64,000 bases of DNA, taken from assembly GCA_963710275.1 (NCBI GenBank), contig CAVPZS010000008.1, positions 372,001-436,000 of the forward strand, in the 5' to 3' direction. This document shows positions 48,251 through 57,062 of this stretch, in pieces. Below the pieces are notes generated by a model. It worked only from the letters and a program-made list of their open reading frames with translations, did no database searches and was not told the origin of the DNA. Within the stretch, counting starts at the first letter, position 1. Every line of letters starts with the position of its first letter. Both the position numbers and the translations under genes were made by a program. The DNA is from Rhodoblastus sp963710275. GTDB lineage: Bacteria > Pseudomonadota > Alphaproteobacteria > Rhizobiales > Beijerinckiaceae.

Positions 48251-49197
48251 TCGGCAATCTCGCGATCCAGTTGACCCAGATGCTGGTGGTGCTGCTGCTC
48301 GCGCCGCTGCTGACCGGCTTTGTGCGCAAGGTCAAGGCGCGGCTGCTGCTGCGGCGCGGCCCGCCCCTGCTGCAGCCTTATTATGACCTGATCAAACTCA
48401 CGCAGAAGGAAGCCATCGTCGCCGAGAGCGCGTCCTGGCTGTTCCACATCGTGCCCTACCTGGTCTTCGCCGCCACCTGGGTGGCGGCGGCGCTGGTTCC
48501 GACCTTCGCCACCGGCCTGCTGTTCAGCTGGTCGGCGGACCTGATCGCCATCATCGCCCTGCTCGGCAGCGCGCGGTTCTTCCTGGCGCTGGCGGGCATG
48601 GACGTCGGCACGAGCTTTGGCGGGCTCGGCTCCAGCCGCGAGATGATGTTCGCCACCCTCGCCGAACCCGCGATGATCATGATCGTCTTCACCCTGGCGC
48701 TGATCGCGGGCTCGACGCAATTGTCGACGGTCGCGGCCTTCATGCTGTCGCCCGCCGTCGGCCTGCGGGTATCGCTCGGCATGGCGCTGATCGCGCTGGT
48801 GATCGTCGCCGTGGCCGAAAACGCCCGCATTCCCGTCGACAATCCGGCCACCCACCTCGAACTGACCATGGTCCACGAAGCCATGGTGCTGGAATATTCC
48901 GGCCGCCACCTGGCGATGATCGAGCTCTCCTCGCAGTTGAAGCTGCTGCTCTATATCTCGCTGATCGCCTGCCTGTTCGTCCCCTGGGGCCTCGCGCCCG
49001 TCGCCGCGGGTTTTCCGGCCCACGTGCTCGGCGTCGTCACTTATGTGGGAAAACTCGCCGGCGCGGGCGCGGCTCTGGCAATGTTCGAGACCTCGGTCGC
49101 CAAGATGCGCGTCTTCCGCGTGCCCGACTTCATCGGCGTGGCGCTGATGCTCGGCCTGCTCGCCACGCTGCTCCGCTTCATGTCCCGGGGATTTTAG
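48241..49197 (+). CDS. hyfC: HyfC-like (NuoH-type) membrane subunit
   Basis: A 318-residue homologue of NuoH/HycD that forms the membrane junction beneath the hydrophilic arm. Seen are GFVRKVKARLLLRRGPPLLQ, YYDLIKLTQKEAIVAE, the AENARIPVDNPATHLELTMVH glutamates lining the quinone/proton path, and KLKLLLYI. The ATG at 48241 overlaps the hyfB stop by 10 bp, so the two are coupled. Intact. Confidence 0.93.
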   Translation: MELIGNLAIQLTQMLVVLLLAPLLTGFVRKVKARLLLRRGPPLLQPYYDLIKLTQKEAIVAESASWLFHIVPYLVFAATWVAAALVPTFATGLLFSWSADLIAIIALLGSARFFLALAGMDVGTSFGGLGSSREMMFATLAEPAMIMIVFTLALIAGSTQLSTVAAFMLSPAVGLRVSLGMALIALVIVAVAENARIPVDNPATHLELTMVHEAMVLEYSGRHLAMIELSSQLKLLLYISLIACLFVPWGLAPVAAGFPAHVLGVVTYVGKLAGAGAALAMFETSVAKMRVFRVPDFIGVALMLGLLATLLRFMSRGF

Positions 49198-49210
49198 GAG
49201 TGCGTTTCTG

Positions 49211-49873
49211 ATGGACCGGCTCGAATTCGACGTCGCGCATCTCTTCGCCGGCAGCCTGGTGCTGGTCAGCTTCATGCTGCTCTACCAGGACCGGCTCTAT
49301 GCGCTTCTCAACATGTTCGCCCTGCAGGCGCTGGTGCTGGCGCTGTCGGTGAGCTGGCAGGCCTATATCCAGCACGCGCCGCATCTCTATATCACCGCCG
49401 CCATCACCCTGGCCTTCAAGGCCGTCGTCATCCCGGTCGCCCTGCATCGCATCGTGGCGCGGCTCGGCATCCATCGCCAGGTGGAGACCATCGTCAGCGT
49501 CGTGCCGACCATGCTGGCCGGCATCGCGCTGGTGGCGCTCTCCATGGTGGTGATGCTGCGCGTCACCCACGGCGCCGACGCCCTGACGCGCGAAGACCTG
49601 GCGTTCGCGCTTTCGGTGGTCCTGCTGGGTTTGCTGATGATGGTCACGCGCAGCAATGCGGTCAGCCAGGTGGTCGGCTTCATGTCGCTGGAAAACGGCC
49701 TGATCCTTGCGGCGACGGGCGCGAAGGGCATGCCGCTGGTGGTCGAGATCAGCGTCGCCTTTTCGATCCTGGTGGCGCTCATCGTCGTGGGCATCTTCCT
49801 GTTCCGCATCCGCGAACGCTTCAATTCCGTGGATCTCCAGGCCTTTGACGATTTCAGGGCGGAGCATCGATGA
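49211..49873 (+). CDS. hyfE: HyfE-like membrane subunit
   Basis: A 220-residue NuoK-related subunit of the hydrogenase-4 branch. It has six helices, including YALLNMFALQALVLALSVSWQAY, ITLAFKAVVIPVALHRIVARL and SQVVGFMSLENGLILAATGA with its conserved Glu, which is the NuoK-equivalent site. The ATG at 49211 follows TTTTAGGAGTGCGTTTCTG. Its stop overlaps the start of hyfF (ATGA). Intact. Confidence 0.92.
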   Translation: MDRLEFDVAHLFAGSLVLVSFMLLYQDRLYALLNMFALQALVLALSVSWQAYIQHAPHLYITAAITLAFKAVVIPVALHRIVARLGIHRQVETIVSVVPTMLAGIALVALSMVVMLRVTHGADALTREDLAFALSVVLLGLLMMVTRSNAVSQVVGFMSLENGLILAATGAKGMPLVVEISVAFSILVALIVVGIFLFRIRERFNSVDLQAFDDFRAEHR

Positions 49874-51322
49874 ACGCCCTGCTCGCCGACAATATCTACA
49901 TGATCCTGTTCCTGCCGGCGGTGACGGCGGCGGTGATGGTCGGCCCTGCCCGGCTATCGCTTCTCGGCGCAGGCTCAATGTCGCCTCCTGCTTCGTGACC
50001 TTTCTCGCGGCGCTGTCGCTGTTTTTCGTCAAGCCGGAGACCGGGCGCTATCTGCTGATCGACGACCTCAACATCGTCTTCGTGGTCCTGAACACTTTCG
50101 TGGCCTTCACCACCAGCGCCTTCAGCGCCAGCTACATCGCCCACGAACTTGATCACGCGCCGGCTGACCCGCACCCAATTGCGCTTCTACCACGCCATGT
50201 ACCAGCTGCTGCTCGGCGCGATGAACCTCGCCCTGGTCGCCAACAACATCGGGCTGATGTGGGTGGCGATCGAGGTCGCGACCCTGACCACAGTGGTGAT
50301 GGTCGGCATGTACCGCACCCATCAGGCGCTCGAAGCCGCCTGGAAATACTTCATCCTCGGCAGCGTCGGCATCGCGCTCGCCCTGTTCGGCACGATCCTG
50401 ATCTACATGGCCGCCCGGCCCGTCGTCGGCGAGGGGCTGAACGGCATGGTCTGGACCGTGCTCATCGCCAATGTCGCGCAATTTGATCCGGCGCTGCTGA
50501 ATCTCGCCTTCGTGTTCCTGCTGCTGGGCTATGGCACCAAGGTGGGCCTCGCGCCCCTGCACGCCTGGCTGCCCGACGCCCATGCCGAGGGCCCGACGCC
50601 GATCTCCGCGGTGCTGTCCGGCCTGCTGCTGAATGTCGCGCTCTATGCGGTGCTGCGCTTCAAGCTGCTGATGGCGGCCAATCCCGGCGCCATCGCGCCG
50701 GGTCCGCTGATGGCGACGCTGGGGCTGCTGTCGGTGGTCTTCGCCGGTTTCATGCTGTACCGGCGCGGCGACATCAAGCGCATGTTCGCCTATAGCTCCA
50801 TCGAGCACATGGGGATCATCGTCTTCGCCTTCGGGATGGGCGGCACGCTGGCCAATTTCGCCGGGCTGCTGCACATGGCCATGCACAGCCTGACCAAGTC
50901 GGCGATCTTTTTCGCCGTCGGCCATATCGTCCAGGCCAAGGGAACGCAGAAGATCGCGGACATCCGCGGCTTGACCGTCACCCATCCGCTGCTCGGCTGG
51001 TCGCTGGTCATCGGCGTGCTGGCCATTGTCGGCATGCCGCCGACCGGCGTTTTCATGAGCGAATTCCTGATGGTCAGCTCCACCGTCGCGAGCCAGCCTT
51101 TCCTGGCGCTCGTCCTCGTGCCTGGGACTGCTGGTGGCTTTCGGCGCCTTGATCCTGCGGCTGCACGGCATGGCCTTCGGGCAGCCGAGCCGCGGAACGG
51201 CGGCGGTCCACGCCTCCTACGCGCCCCTCGGCGCCCATCTGGGCCTGGTGCTGCTCGCCGGCGTCTGGCTGCCGCCGCCGCTGGTCGCGTGGTTCCAGCA
51301 CATCGCCGCGATGCTGGGGTAG
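49870..51322 (+). CDS. hyfF: HyfF-like antiporter subunit (four frame breaks)
   Basis: The second Mrp/NuoL-type antiporter subunit, about 480 residues after joining frames at about 49950, 49975, 50150 and 51125. Landmarks are IGLMWVAIEVATLTTVVMV, the EAAWKYFILGS with helix-5/7 charges, LGYGTKVGLAPLHAWLPDAH, GPTPISAVLSGLLLNVALYAV, RMFAYSSIEHMGII and the helix-12 Lys in AMHSLTKSAIFFAVGHI. After the last break the tail reads LLVAFGALILRLHGMAFGQP and ends HIAAMLG. The start is the ATG at 49870, overlapping the hyfE stop. Confidence 0.88.
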
Positions 51323-51326
51323 AGCC

Positions 51327-52841
51327 ATGACCGCCACCACCGACGCTTTTGCCGCCCTCCCCGCCATCGAAAACCATCGCCCCTGGCCGCGCCGCGTCGT
51401 CGACCAGGCGCATGTGGCGCGCGCTGGCCGGCCAGTTGGCGGCCGGCGAATTCACTCTGCTCGGCCTCTGGGGCGACGCCGGCATGGTCCATATGGCCTT
51501 GCTCGACCCGCTGGGAACTGCAGGCCGTCGGTCGCGAGCTTCGCTTGCGCCGAGGGCTTCTTTCCCTCGGTCTCCCGTTTGCACCCGCCCGCGATCCGGC
51601 TGGAGCGGACGATCCGCGACCTGTTCGGGCTGGACGGCCGTCGGCGCCGACGACGATCGGCCCTGGCTCGACCATGGGCGCTGGCCGGAGACGGCGCCGC
51701 TGGGCGTCCCGAGAGCCGCGCCGGCGACGCCGCCGCCTATCAATTCCTGCCGAGCGTCGGCGAAGGGCTGCACCAGATTCCGGTCGGCCCGGTCCACGCC
51801 GGCATCATCGAGCCCGGCCATTTCCGCTTCACCGCCGCCGGCGAAACCGTCGTCCGGCTGGAGGAAAGGCTCGGCTATGCCCACAAGGGCGTCGAGAGGC
51901 TGATGGCAGGGCGCAAGCCTCGAGCGCGCGGCAAAAACTGGCGGCGCGCATCTCCGGCGACAGCACGGTCGCCTGTTCGCTCGCCTTCGCCCGCGCCGTC
52001 GAGGCCGCGCTGGCAGGTCGAGCCGCCGCCGCGCGCAATCTGGCTTCGGGCGCTGATGGCGGAGCTGGAGCGGGTCGCCAACCATCTCGGCGACATCGGG
52101 GCGGTCTGCAACGACGCCGCCTTCGCGATCATGCTCGCCCATTGCAGCGTGTTGCGCGAAAACGTGCTGCGGGCCTGCGAGACCTGCTTCGGCCATCGGC
52201 TGATGATGGACGTCATCGTTCCCGGCGGCATGGGGGTCGATTTCCCGGCAAGCGGCGCCATTTGTCATCCACGACCTCGTGGCCGGCGTCCGCAAGGCCT
52301 TTCCGCAACTGGTCGAGCTTTACGACAATACCGCCTCCCTGCAGGACCGCACCGCCGGAACAGGCATCTTCTCCGGCGCTGGCGCAGAAATTCGGCTGCG
52401 GCGGCTTTGTCGGCCGCGCTTCGGGACGGTCTTTCGACGCGCGCCGCGATCTCGCCTATGCTCCCTACGACGAGCTGAAGTTCGAGGTTCCCGTCCTGCA
52501 GGAAGGCGACGTCAATGCGCGCGTCTGGGTGCGGATCAGGGAGATCGAGCAGAGCCTCGCGCATGATCGACCAGATCCTCGCCGGTCTGCCCGCGGGCGA
52601 TGTCCTGACCGCGCCCGGCTCGAGAAGCGGCGAGGGCCTCGCCATGGTCGAAGGCTTTCGCGGCGACATTCTATGCTGGGTGCGGCTGGGCGCGGACGGC
52701 GCCATCGAGCGCTGCCACTTGCGCGATCCCTCCTGGTTCCAATGGCCGCTGCTGGAAGCGGCGATCGAGGGCAATATCGTCGCCGATTTCCCGCTCTGCA
52801 ATAAATCCTTCAACTGCTCCTATTCCGGGCACGATCTCTAG
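51327..52841 (+). CDS. hyfG: HyfG-like large subunit lacking the NiFe-binding cysteines (many frame breaks)
   Basis: A NuoCD-like subunit. The N-terminal NuoC part (TLLGLWGDAGMVHMALLDP, SVSRLHPPAIRLERTIRDL) leads to the NuoD part: QFLPSVGEGLHQIPVGPVHA, EPGHFRFTAAGETVV, RLEERLGYAHKGVERLM, ALMAELERVANHLGDIGAV, ACETCFGHRLMMDV, and a C-terminus with FPLCNKSFNCSYSGHDL. In catalytic homologues such as HycE the N-terminal DRVCGIC and the C-terminal DPCYSC bind NiFe; here they read STVAC (51965-51976, TxxC) and CSYSG (52818-52829, SxxG). No NiFe site is therefore possible, and no hyp genes are nearby. I count eight or nine frame breaks, so some local residues are uncertain. Confidence 0.82.
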
Positions 52842-52856
52842 ATCATAATCCGGAAT

Positions 52857-53403
52857 ATGCGCCAACCAGATGGCGAGGCCATGCGCAGGATATTGTTTCA
52901 AAATCTTTTGCGCCCGCCCCTGACGGAACGACGTCCGGGCGACGAAGAGCTGCTGGACGCATCCGCGGAGCTCAAGCAGGCGATCGACCGGCGCTTCGGG
53001 CGCAGCCTGGCGATCCGCGCAGGTCGACGCCGGCTCGTGCAACGGCTGCGAGCTGGAAATCCATGCGCTGAACAACCCCTATCTACGACCTGGAGCGTTT
53101 CGGCCTGAAATTCGTCGCCTCGCCGCGCCACGCCGACCTGCTGCTGGTGACCGGGCCGGTGACCCTGAACATGCGCGAGGCGCTGCGTGCGCGCCTATGA
53201 CGCCACGCCCTCACCGAAATGGGTGGTGGCGGTCGGGCGCCTGCGCCCTCGACGGCGGCGTTTTCTCCGGCAGCGCCGCCTGCGCCGGCGGCGTCTCCGA
53301 GATCATTCCGGTCGATCTGCATATTCCCGGCTGCCCGCCCGCGCCCATCGCCCTGATCAAGGGTTTTCTGGCGCTGGTCGCCACCAGCGCGAACCGGCTC
53401 TGA
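52857..53403 (+). CDS. hyfI: HyfI-like (NuoB-type) iron-sulfur subunit (frame-disrupted)
   Basis: The small electron-transfer subunit next to the large subunit, equivalent to NuoB/HycG. Joined frames give about 180 residues, with an N-terminal MRRILFQNLLRPPLTERR. All cysteines of the proximal 4Fe-4S cluster are kept: GSCNGCELEIHALNNP, GDCALDGGVFSGS and HIPGCPPAPIALIKG. Frame changes lie near 53022, 53085, 53187 and 53240. The start is the ATG at 52857, 12 bp after the hyfG stop; an internal ATG (MRRILFQ) is an alternative. The operon has no HyfA-, HyfD-, HyfH- or maturation-type gene in the window. Confidence 0.85.
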
Positions 53404-53426
53404 TCGCATCGCCATGGCGGCCCTGC

Positions 53427-54288
53427 TTACAGCGCCCGCTCCAGCGCCTCGATCAAAATCTCGGGATCGGTCATCTGCGGCAGGTGGCCGGCGGCGTCGA
53501 TGACCTCCAGTCGCGCCTGCGGCCAGCGCGCCGCCAGATATTGCCCGATTTCGACCGGCACGGCCGGATCATGGCGCGGCTGGATGATGGTCGTCGGGAC
53601 CGTAAAGCCGTCGAGGCGCGCCCGCATGTCCATGCGGAAGATCAGCTGGGCGATGGTCATCGCGACATCCGGACGCATCGCGCGCAACGAGCGGCAGAAA
53701 TCCTCGGCGATCTCAGGCCTTGCCGAACGCCCGACGACAAAGGGCGCGAACTGCAGCAGCCATCCCTGGTAATCGTCCTCGATATTCGCCAGCAGGGCTT
53801 CCACCGTGGCTTCGCTGAACCCGGCCTCAAAGCCCTCCTCCTGGATATAGCGGGGCGCCGGGGCGATCATGACCATGCGCCTGATGGCGCCAGGCTGGCG
53901 TTTCGCCGCGAGCATGCCGATCATGCCCGACATGGAATGGGCGATCAGCGTGCAGGGCGCCGCCGACGCGAAATCGATCACCGCCAGCAGGTCGTCGGCG
54001 AACCCTTCGAGCTGCGAATAGCGGCGGACGTCGAAATGCGACGCGTCGATCCGCCAATCGAAGCGGATGATTCTTCGCCCGTGCTTCCAGATAAGGGAGC
54101 ACCGCCCGCCAGCTATGCTGGTCCGTGCCGAAGCCGTTGCCGAGGACGATGGTTTCCGGCCCCTCGCCGCTGACGGACAGGTGGAAGATCTCGGCGAAAT
54201 CCTTGTGGCTGCGAAGAGCGGCGAATTGGTCCTGAAAGGCGTTTCGCCCGGATTCTGGCATAAATTTCAGCCCATTGGCGTGTAGCAA
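53427..54288 (-). CDS. RsbQ/KAI2-like alpha/beta-hydrolase (one frame break)
   Basis: About 285 residues. The N-terminal VSGEGPETIVLGNGFGTDQH (oxyanion region) and, after a frame change near 54070, SQLEGFADDLLAV, the nucleophile elbow LIAHSMSGMIGMLAA, HMVMIAPAP-like MVMIAPAPRYI, PRHDPAVPVEIGQYLA (acid) and IDAAGHLPQMTDPE (His) align in order with Bacillus RsbQ and with plant KAI2/D14. RsbQ works with the PAS phosphatase RsbP in energy-stress signalling; here the neighbours upstream on the same strand are a response regulator and a membrane histidine kinase, which suggests a signalling role. Substrate is unknown. The start is the ATG at 54288. Confidence 0.78.
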
Positions 54289-54418
54289 TGCAAGAAAGGC
54301 ATAGCTCGCTTTCTTCGCTTTGCCAACGTCGCCTGGGGGTCGCGCCCCACAGTCAACTCATCACAAAATCTTGATCGGCGATGACTGAAAAAACGCCGCC
54401 TGCGAAACCCGGTGGAAA

Positions 54419-54793
54419 TCAATGCTTCGTGGCGGCGTCGATCGCCGCGCGAAGCTGGCGGTCGGAAACGGGCTTGAACAGCACCGCGCAGGGATGGTCC
54501 TGCTCGATCCTCGCGACCGTCGCCGGCTCCCGCGATCCGGTGATGAAGATCACCTTGGACCCGACGGTGTCGTGAATCACCCGGGCGGCGTCTATGCCGT
54601 CCCGTTCGCCCTGGAGGCGGACATCCATCAGCACGATCATCGGTCTGTGCTTCTGCGCCGCCTCGATGGCGTCTTCGGCCGTGGCGGCCGTCGCGCAGAC
54701 CTCCCTGCCCATGTCCTCGACCTGCATGTGCAGGCCCATCACGATCAGGAACTCGTCATCGACGATCAGGACATGGTCGCGAAGCTCCTTCAT
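54419..54793 (-). CDS. single-domain response regulator (receiver only)
   Basis: A 124-residue CheY-like receiver: acidic pair VDDE (residues 11-14), phospho-acceptor Asp57 in IVLMDVRLQGERDG, the switch Thr/Ser in FITGSREP, and Lys107 in VLFKPVSD. It has no output domain, so it probably works by phospho-transfer or protein interaction. The phrase MDVRLQGERDGI is typical of receivers paired with HWE/HisKA_2 kinases in Rhizobiales. Its ATG at 54793 overlaps the kinase stop by 4 bp. Confidence 0.9.
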   Translation of the reverse strand: MKELRDHVLIVDDEFLIVMGLHMQVEDMGREVCATAATAEDAIEAAQKHRPMIVLMDVRLQGERDGIDAARVIHDTVGSKVIFITGSREPATVARIEQDHPCAVLFKPVSDRQLRAAIDAATKH

Positions 54794-55956
54794 GGCGCCA
54801 CCGGGGTCGCGACTAGAATTTCGGTGCGGGTGCCGCGGTCATGCTGCATGGTCATGCTTCCTCTGAGCTGGTTGACGAGACCGGTGATGATGTTGATGCC
54901 CTGCCCCGGCTTGGGCGCATTGGGCGGCGGCAACGCGCCCACCAGCCCTTTGCCGTCGTCGTTGACGATCAGCGCCAGCCCGCTTCCCTCGCCGTGTTTC
55001 AGCACCACATCGATCTTTCCCCGTCCGCTGGGGAAGGCGTGCTTGAGCGCGTTGGTGAGCAGTTCGGTCACCAGCAGCCCCAGGGGAATGGCGAAATCGA
55101 GGCCGACTTTCAGCGGAATGGAGTTCACGCTGACGTCGATGTTGCGCGCGGCGCCCGCCTCGATGATGTTATGCGAGAGATCGTGCAGGAAGGGCGCGAT
55201 GTCAAAGGTCTTCAGATCGCTCGACTGCATCAGTTGCTGGTGGACGAGGCCCAGCGCATAGACGCGCTGGCGCAGGCTGAGCAGCGCGTCCTTGGCGTCG
55301 GTGTCGGTGATCTCGCGCGAATGCATCGCCATCAGCGCGTCGATGGTCTGCAGGTTGTTCTTCACGCGATGGTAGACTTCGCGGATCAGCAGGTCGCGCT
55401 GCTCCAGCGCGCCGGTCAATTGCATGTTGGCCGCCATCAGCTCCGAAGTCTGCTCGGCGACGCGGCTCTCGAGGTCGGCGTTGACCGCCTTGACGCGCGC
55501 CTCGCTGTTGCGCAGCAGTTCCGCGGTCCGCTCCTTTTCGGCGACGGTTAAGGTCAGTTCGCCGTTCACCAGCGCCAGTTGCGCGGGCGAAGGCAAGGCG
55601 AGCAGTTTCGGAATCAGCGGCCACAGGATGACGGCGGTGACGATGGAGGCCGCCGCCGTCACGGCCTTGATGAGGCCGTCGATCCCGTAGGCGGGAACCC
55701 AGAGCGTGAGGATCGACATCAGGTGGGTGGCGCCGCAGGCCAGGATGAAGCCGACGAAAAGATAGAAGACCCAGCTATACTCGATATCACGGCGGCGATG
55801 GACGAAGACGGCCAGCGCCAGGGGGATGGAAAAATAGGCCAGACCGATGATCGCATCCGACACCGCATGCAGCGCCACGAGGCCAGGCGCCCAACTCAGG
55901 CAAAAGCCATGCGGGGTCAGCCCTGCCGGGTTCAACAGCCAATCCCAGATCGACAT
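54790..55956 (-). CDS. ethylene-receptor-like membrane histidine kinase (HisKA_2 type)
   Basis: A 388-residue kinase with three N-terminal helices (residues 25-110) that closely match the ethylene-binding domain of plant ETR1: SDAIIGLAYFSIPLALAVF has the conserved Asp (residue 34), and FILACGATHLM has the Cys74 and His78 that hold Cu(I) in ETR1. A coiled-coil linker (about residues 140-190) leads to a HisKA_2 dimerisation domain with acceptor His196 in YHRVKNNLQT, then the HATPase (LVTELLTNALKHAF, NDDGKGL, GQGINIITGLVNQLRGS). The start is the ATG at 55956. It is translationally coupled to the receiver gene. Ligand (ethylene, other small gas or copper) is inference. Confidence 0.88.
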   Translation of the reverse strand: MSIWDWLLNPAGLTPHGFCLSWAPGLVALHAVSDAIIGLAYFSIPLALAVFVHRRRDIEYSWVFYLFVGFILACGATHLMSILTLWVPAYGIDGLIKAVTAAASIVTAVILWPLIPKLLALPSPAQLALVNGELTLTVAEKERTAELLRNSEARVKAVNADLESRVAEQTSELMAANMQLTGALEQRDLLIREVYHRVKNNLQTIDALMAMHSREITDTDAKDALLSLRQRVYALGLVHQQLMQSSDLKTFDIAPFLHDLSHNIIEAGAARNIDVSVNSIPLKVGLDFAIPLGLLVTELLTNALKHAFPSGRGKIDVVLKHGEGSGLALIVNDDGKGLVGALPPPNAPKPGQGINIITGLVNQLRGSMTMQHDRGTRTEILVATPVAP

Positions 55957-56120
55957 GATTCAGCCTCACGGATGCGAGAGGCGCCGAACATAGCACAATG
56001 GCGCCGCGCCGCCTGAAAAACTGCGGCCAAGCATCAGTCATATCTATCAAAAACAACGAAAATATGCGCCCGAGACCGTGAAGGCTCGACAGTTCGTTCC
56101 TTGTGCGTTTCCTTCGCAGA

Positions 56121-56860
56121 TCAGCCGGCGCGTTTGCGAAAGGCCGCCTCTCCCGCGTCCGACACCTGGACCCATTCGGGATCGGGAGCGGCGCCGGGCG
56201 CGTAGCTGTCGTGCCAGTTCCACCACTTGTAGGGACGGCTTTGCGGGTAGCCCTCCGGCGAGTCTTCCCAGATCTCCTGGCGCCCGAGCGCGGTCATGTC
56301 GAGATAGGCCCAGGTCGAACCCATGGCCTCGTCGCCGCGGCTGTTGATGAAATAGGTGCGGAACACCCGGTCGCCGTCGCGGATGAAGGCGTTATGGCCG
56401 TGCCACTGGTCCACCCCGAAATCGGCGTCGAAACCGTCGGTGATGGTCACCCAGGGCATGGTCCAGCCCATCCGCGCTTTCAGGCGCGCGATGTCGGCCT
56501 GCGGCGCGCGGGAGGCGTAGACCAGCGTGGTGTCGCGCGCGTTGAGATGCGCGAGATTGGCGGTATGGTCGGCCAGCATGGAGCAGCCGATGCAGCCATG
56601 ATCCGGCCAGCCATGCACGCCGGGCTCGAAGAAGGCGCGATAGACGATCAGCTGACGGCGGCCCTCGAACAGGTCGCGCAAGCTGAGCTTTCCCTCGGGG
56701 CCTTCGAACACATAGGATTTTCTCGACGGCAAGCCACGGCATCCGCCGCCGCTCCGCGGCCAAGGCGTCGCGGGCGCGGGTCAATGCCTTTTCCTTGACC
56801 AGCATGTTCTTCGCGCGCCGCATTCCATTGTTCCGCCGACACGACCGGCGGGGTCTTCAT
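56121..56860 (-). CDS. DUF899 family thioredoxin-fold protein (two frame breaks)
   Basis: About 245 residues once the breaks near 56815 and 56735 are joined: MKTPPVVSAEQWNAAREE, MLVKEKALTRARDALAAERR, then SYVFEGPEGKLSLRDLFEGR, PDHGCIGCSMLADHTANL with a CIGC motif, and WAYLDMTALGRQEIWEDSP, and the family-typical end PYKWWNWHDSY. DUF899 proteins look like thiol-type peroxidases or dithiol oxidoreductases, but no reaction is established. The start is the ATG at 56860; an earlier in-frame ATG at 56914 is possible. Confidence 0.83.
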
Positions 56861-57062
56861 GGCGCTACGATGGTCTCTCCAGGCTCGATCAGATGTTTGC
56901 TGGGCGGTCATCACAACCTCCGATCTGCGGCGATCCCAGGCTGAACGCGATGTCGTCCGTCCCTGAGCGCGCGCTGTCCGCCTCTCAGATGGTTGCGCGG
57001 CCGCTCGCTGGCAAGCGCGGCCGTCATCGGCGTTTTTTCAGCAATTTAGCGCTTGCGAAGCG

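Noticed and set aside
47047..49197. 716-codon plus-strand ORF across hyfB and hyfC.
   Set aside because: Its first part is an out-of-frame reading of hyfB. Only the last 318 codons are a real gene (hyfC from 48241).
51327..52841. HyfG as a functional NiFe hydrogenase subunit.
   Set aside because: Both NiFe cysteine pairs are replaced (TxxC and SxxG), in stretches that read in a single frame, and no maturation genes are present.
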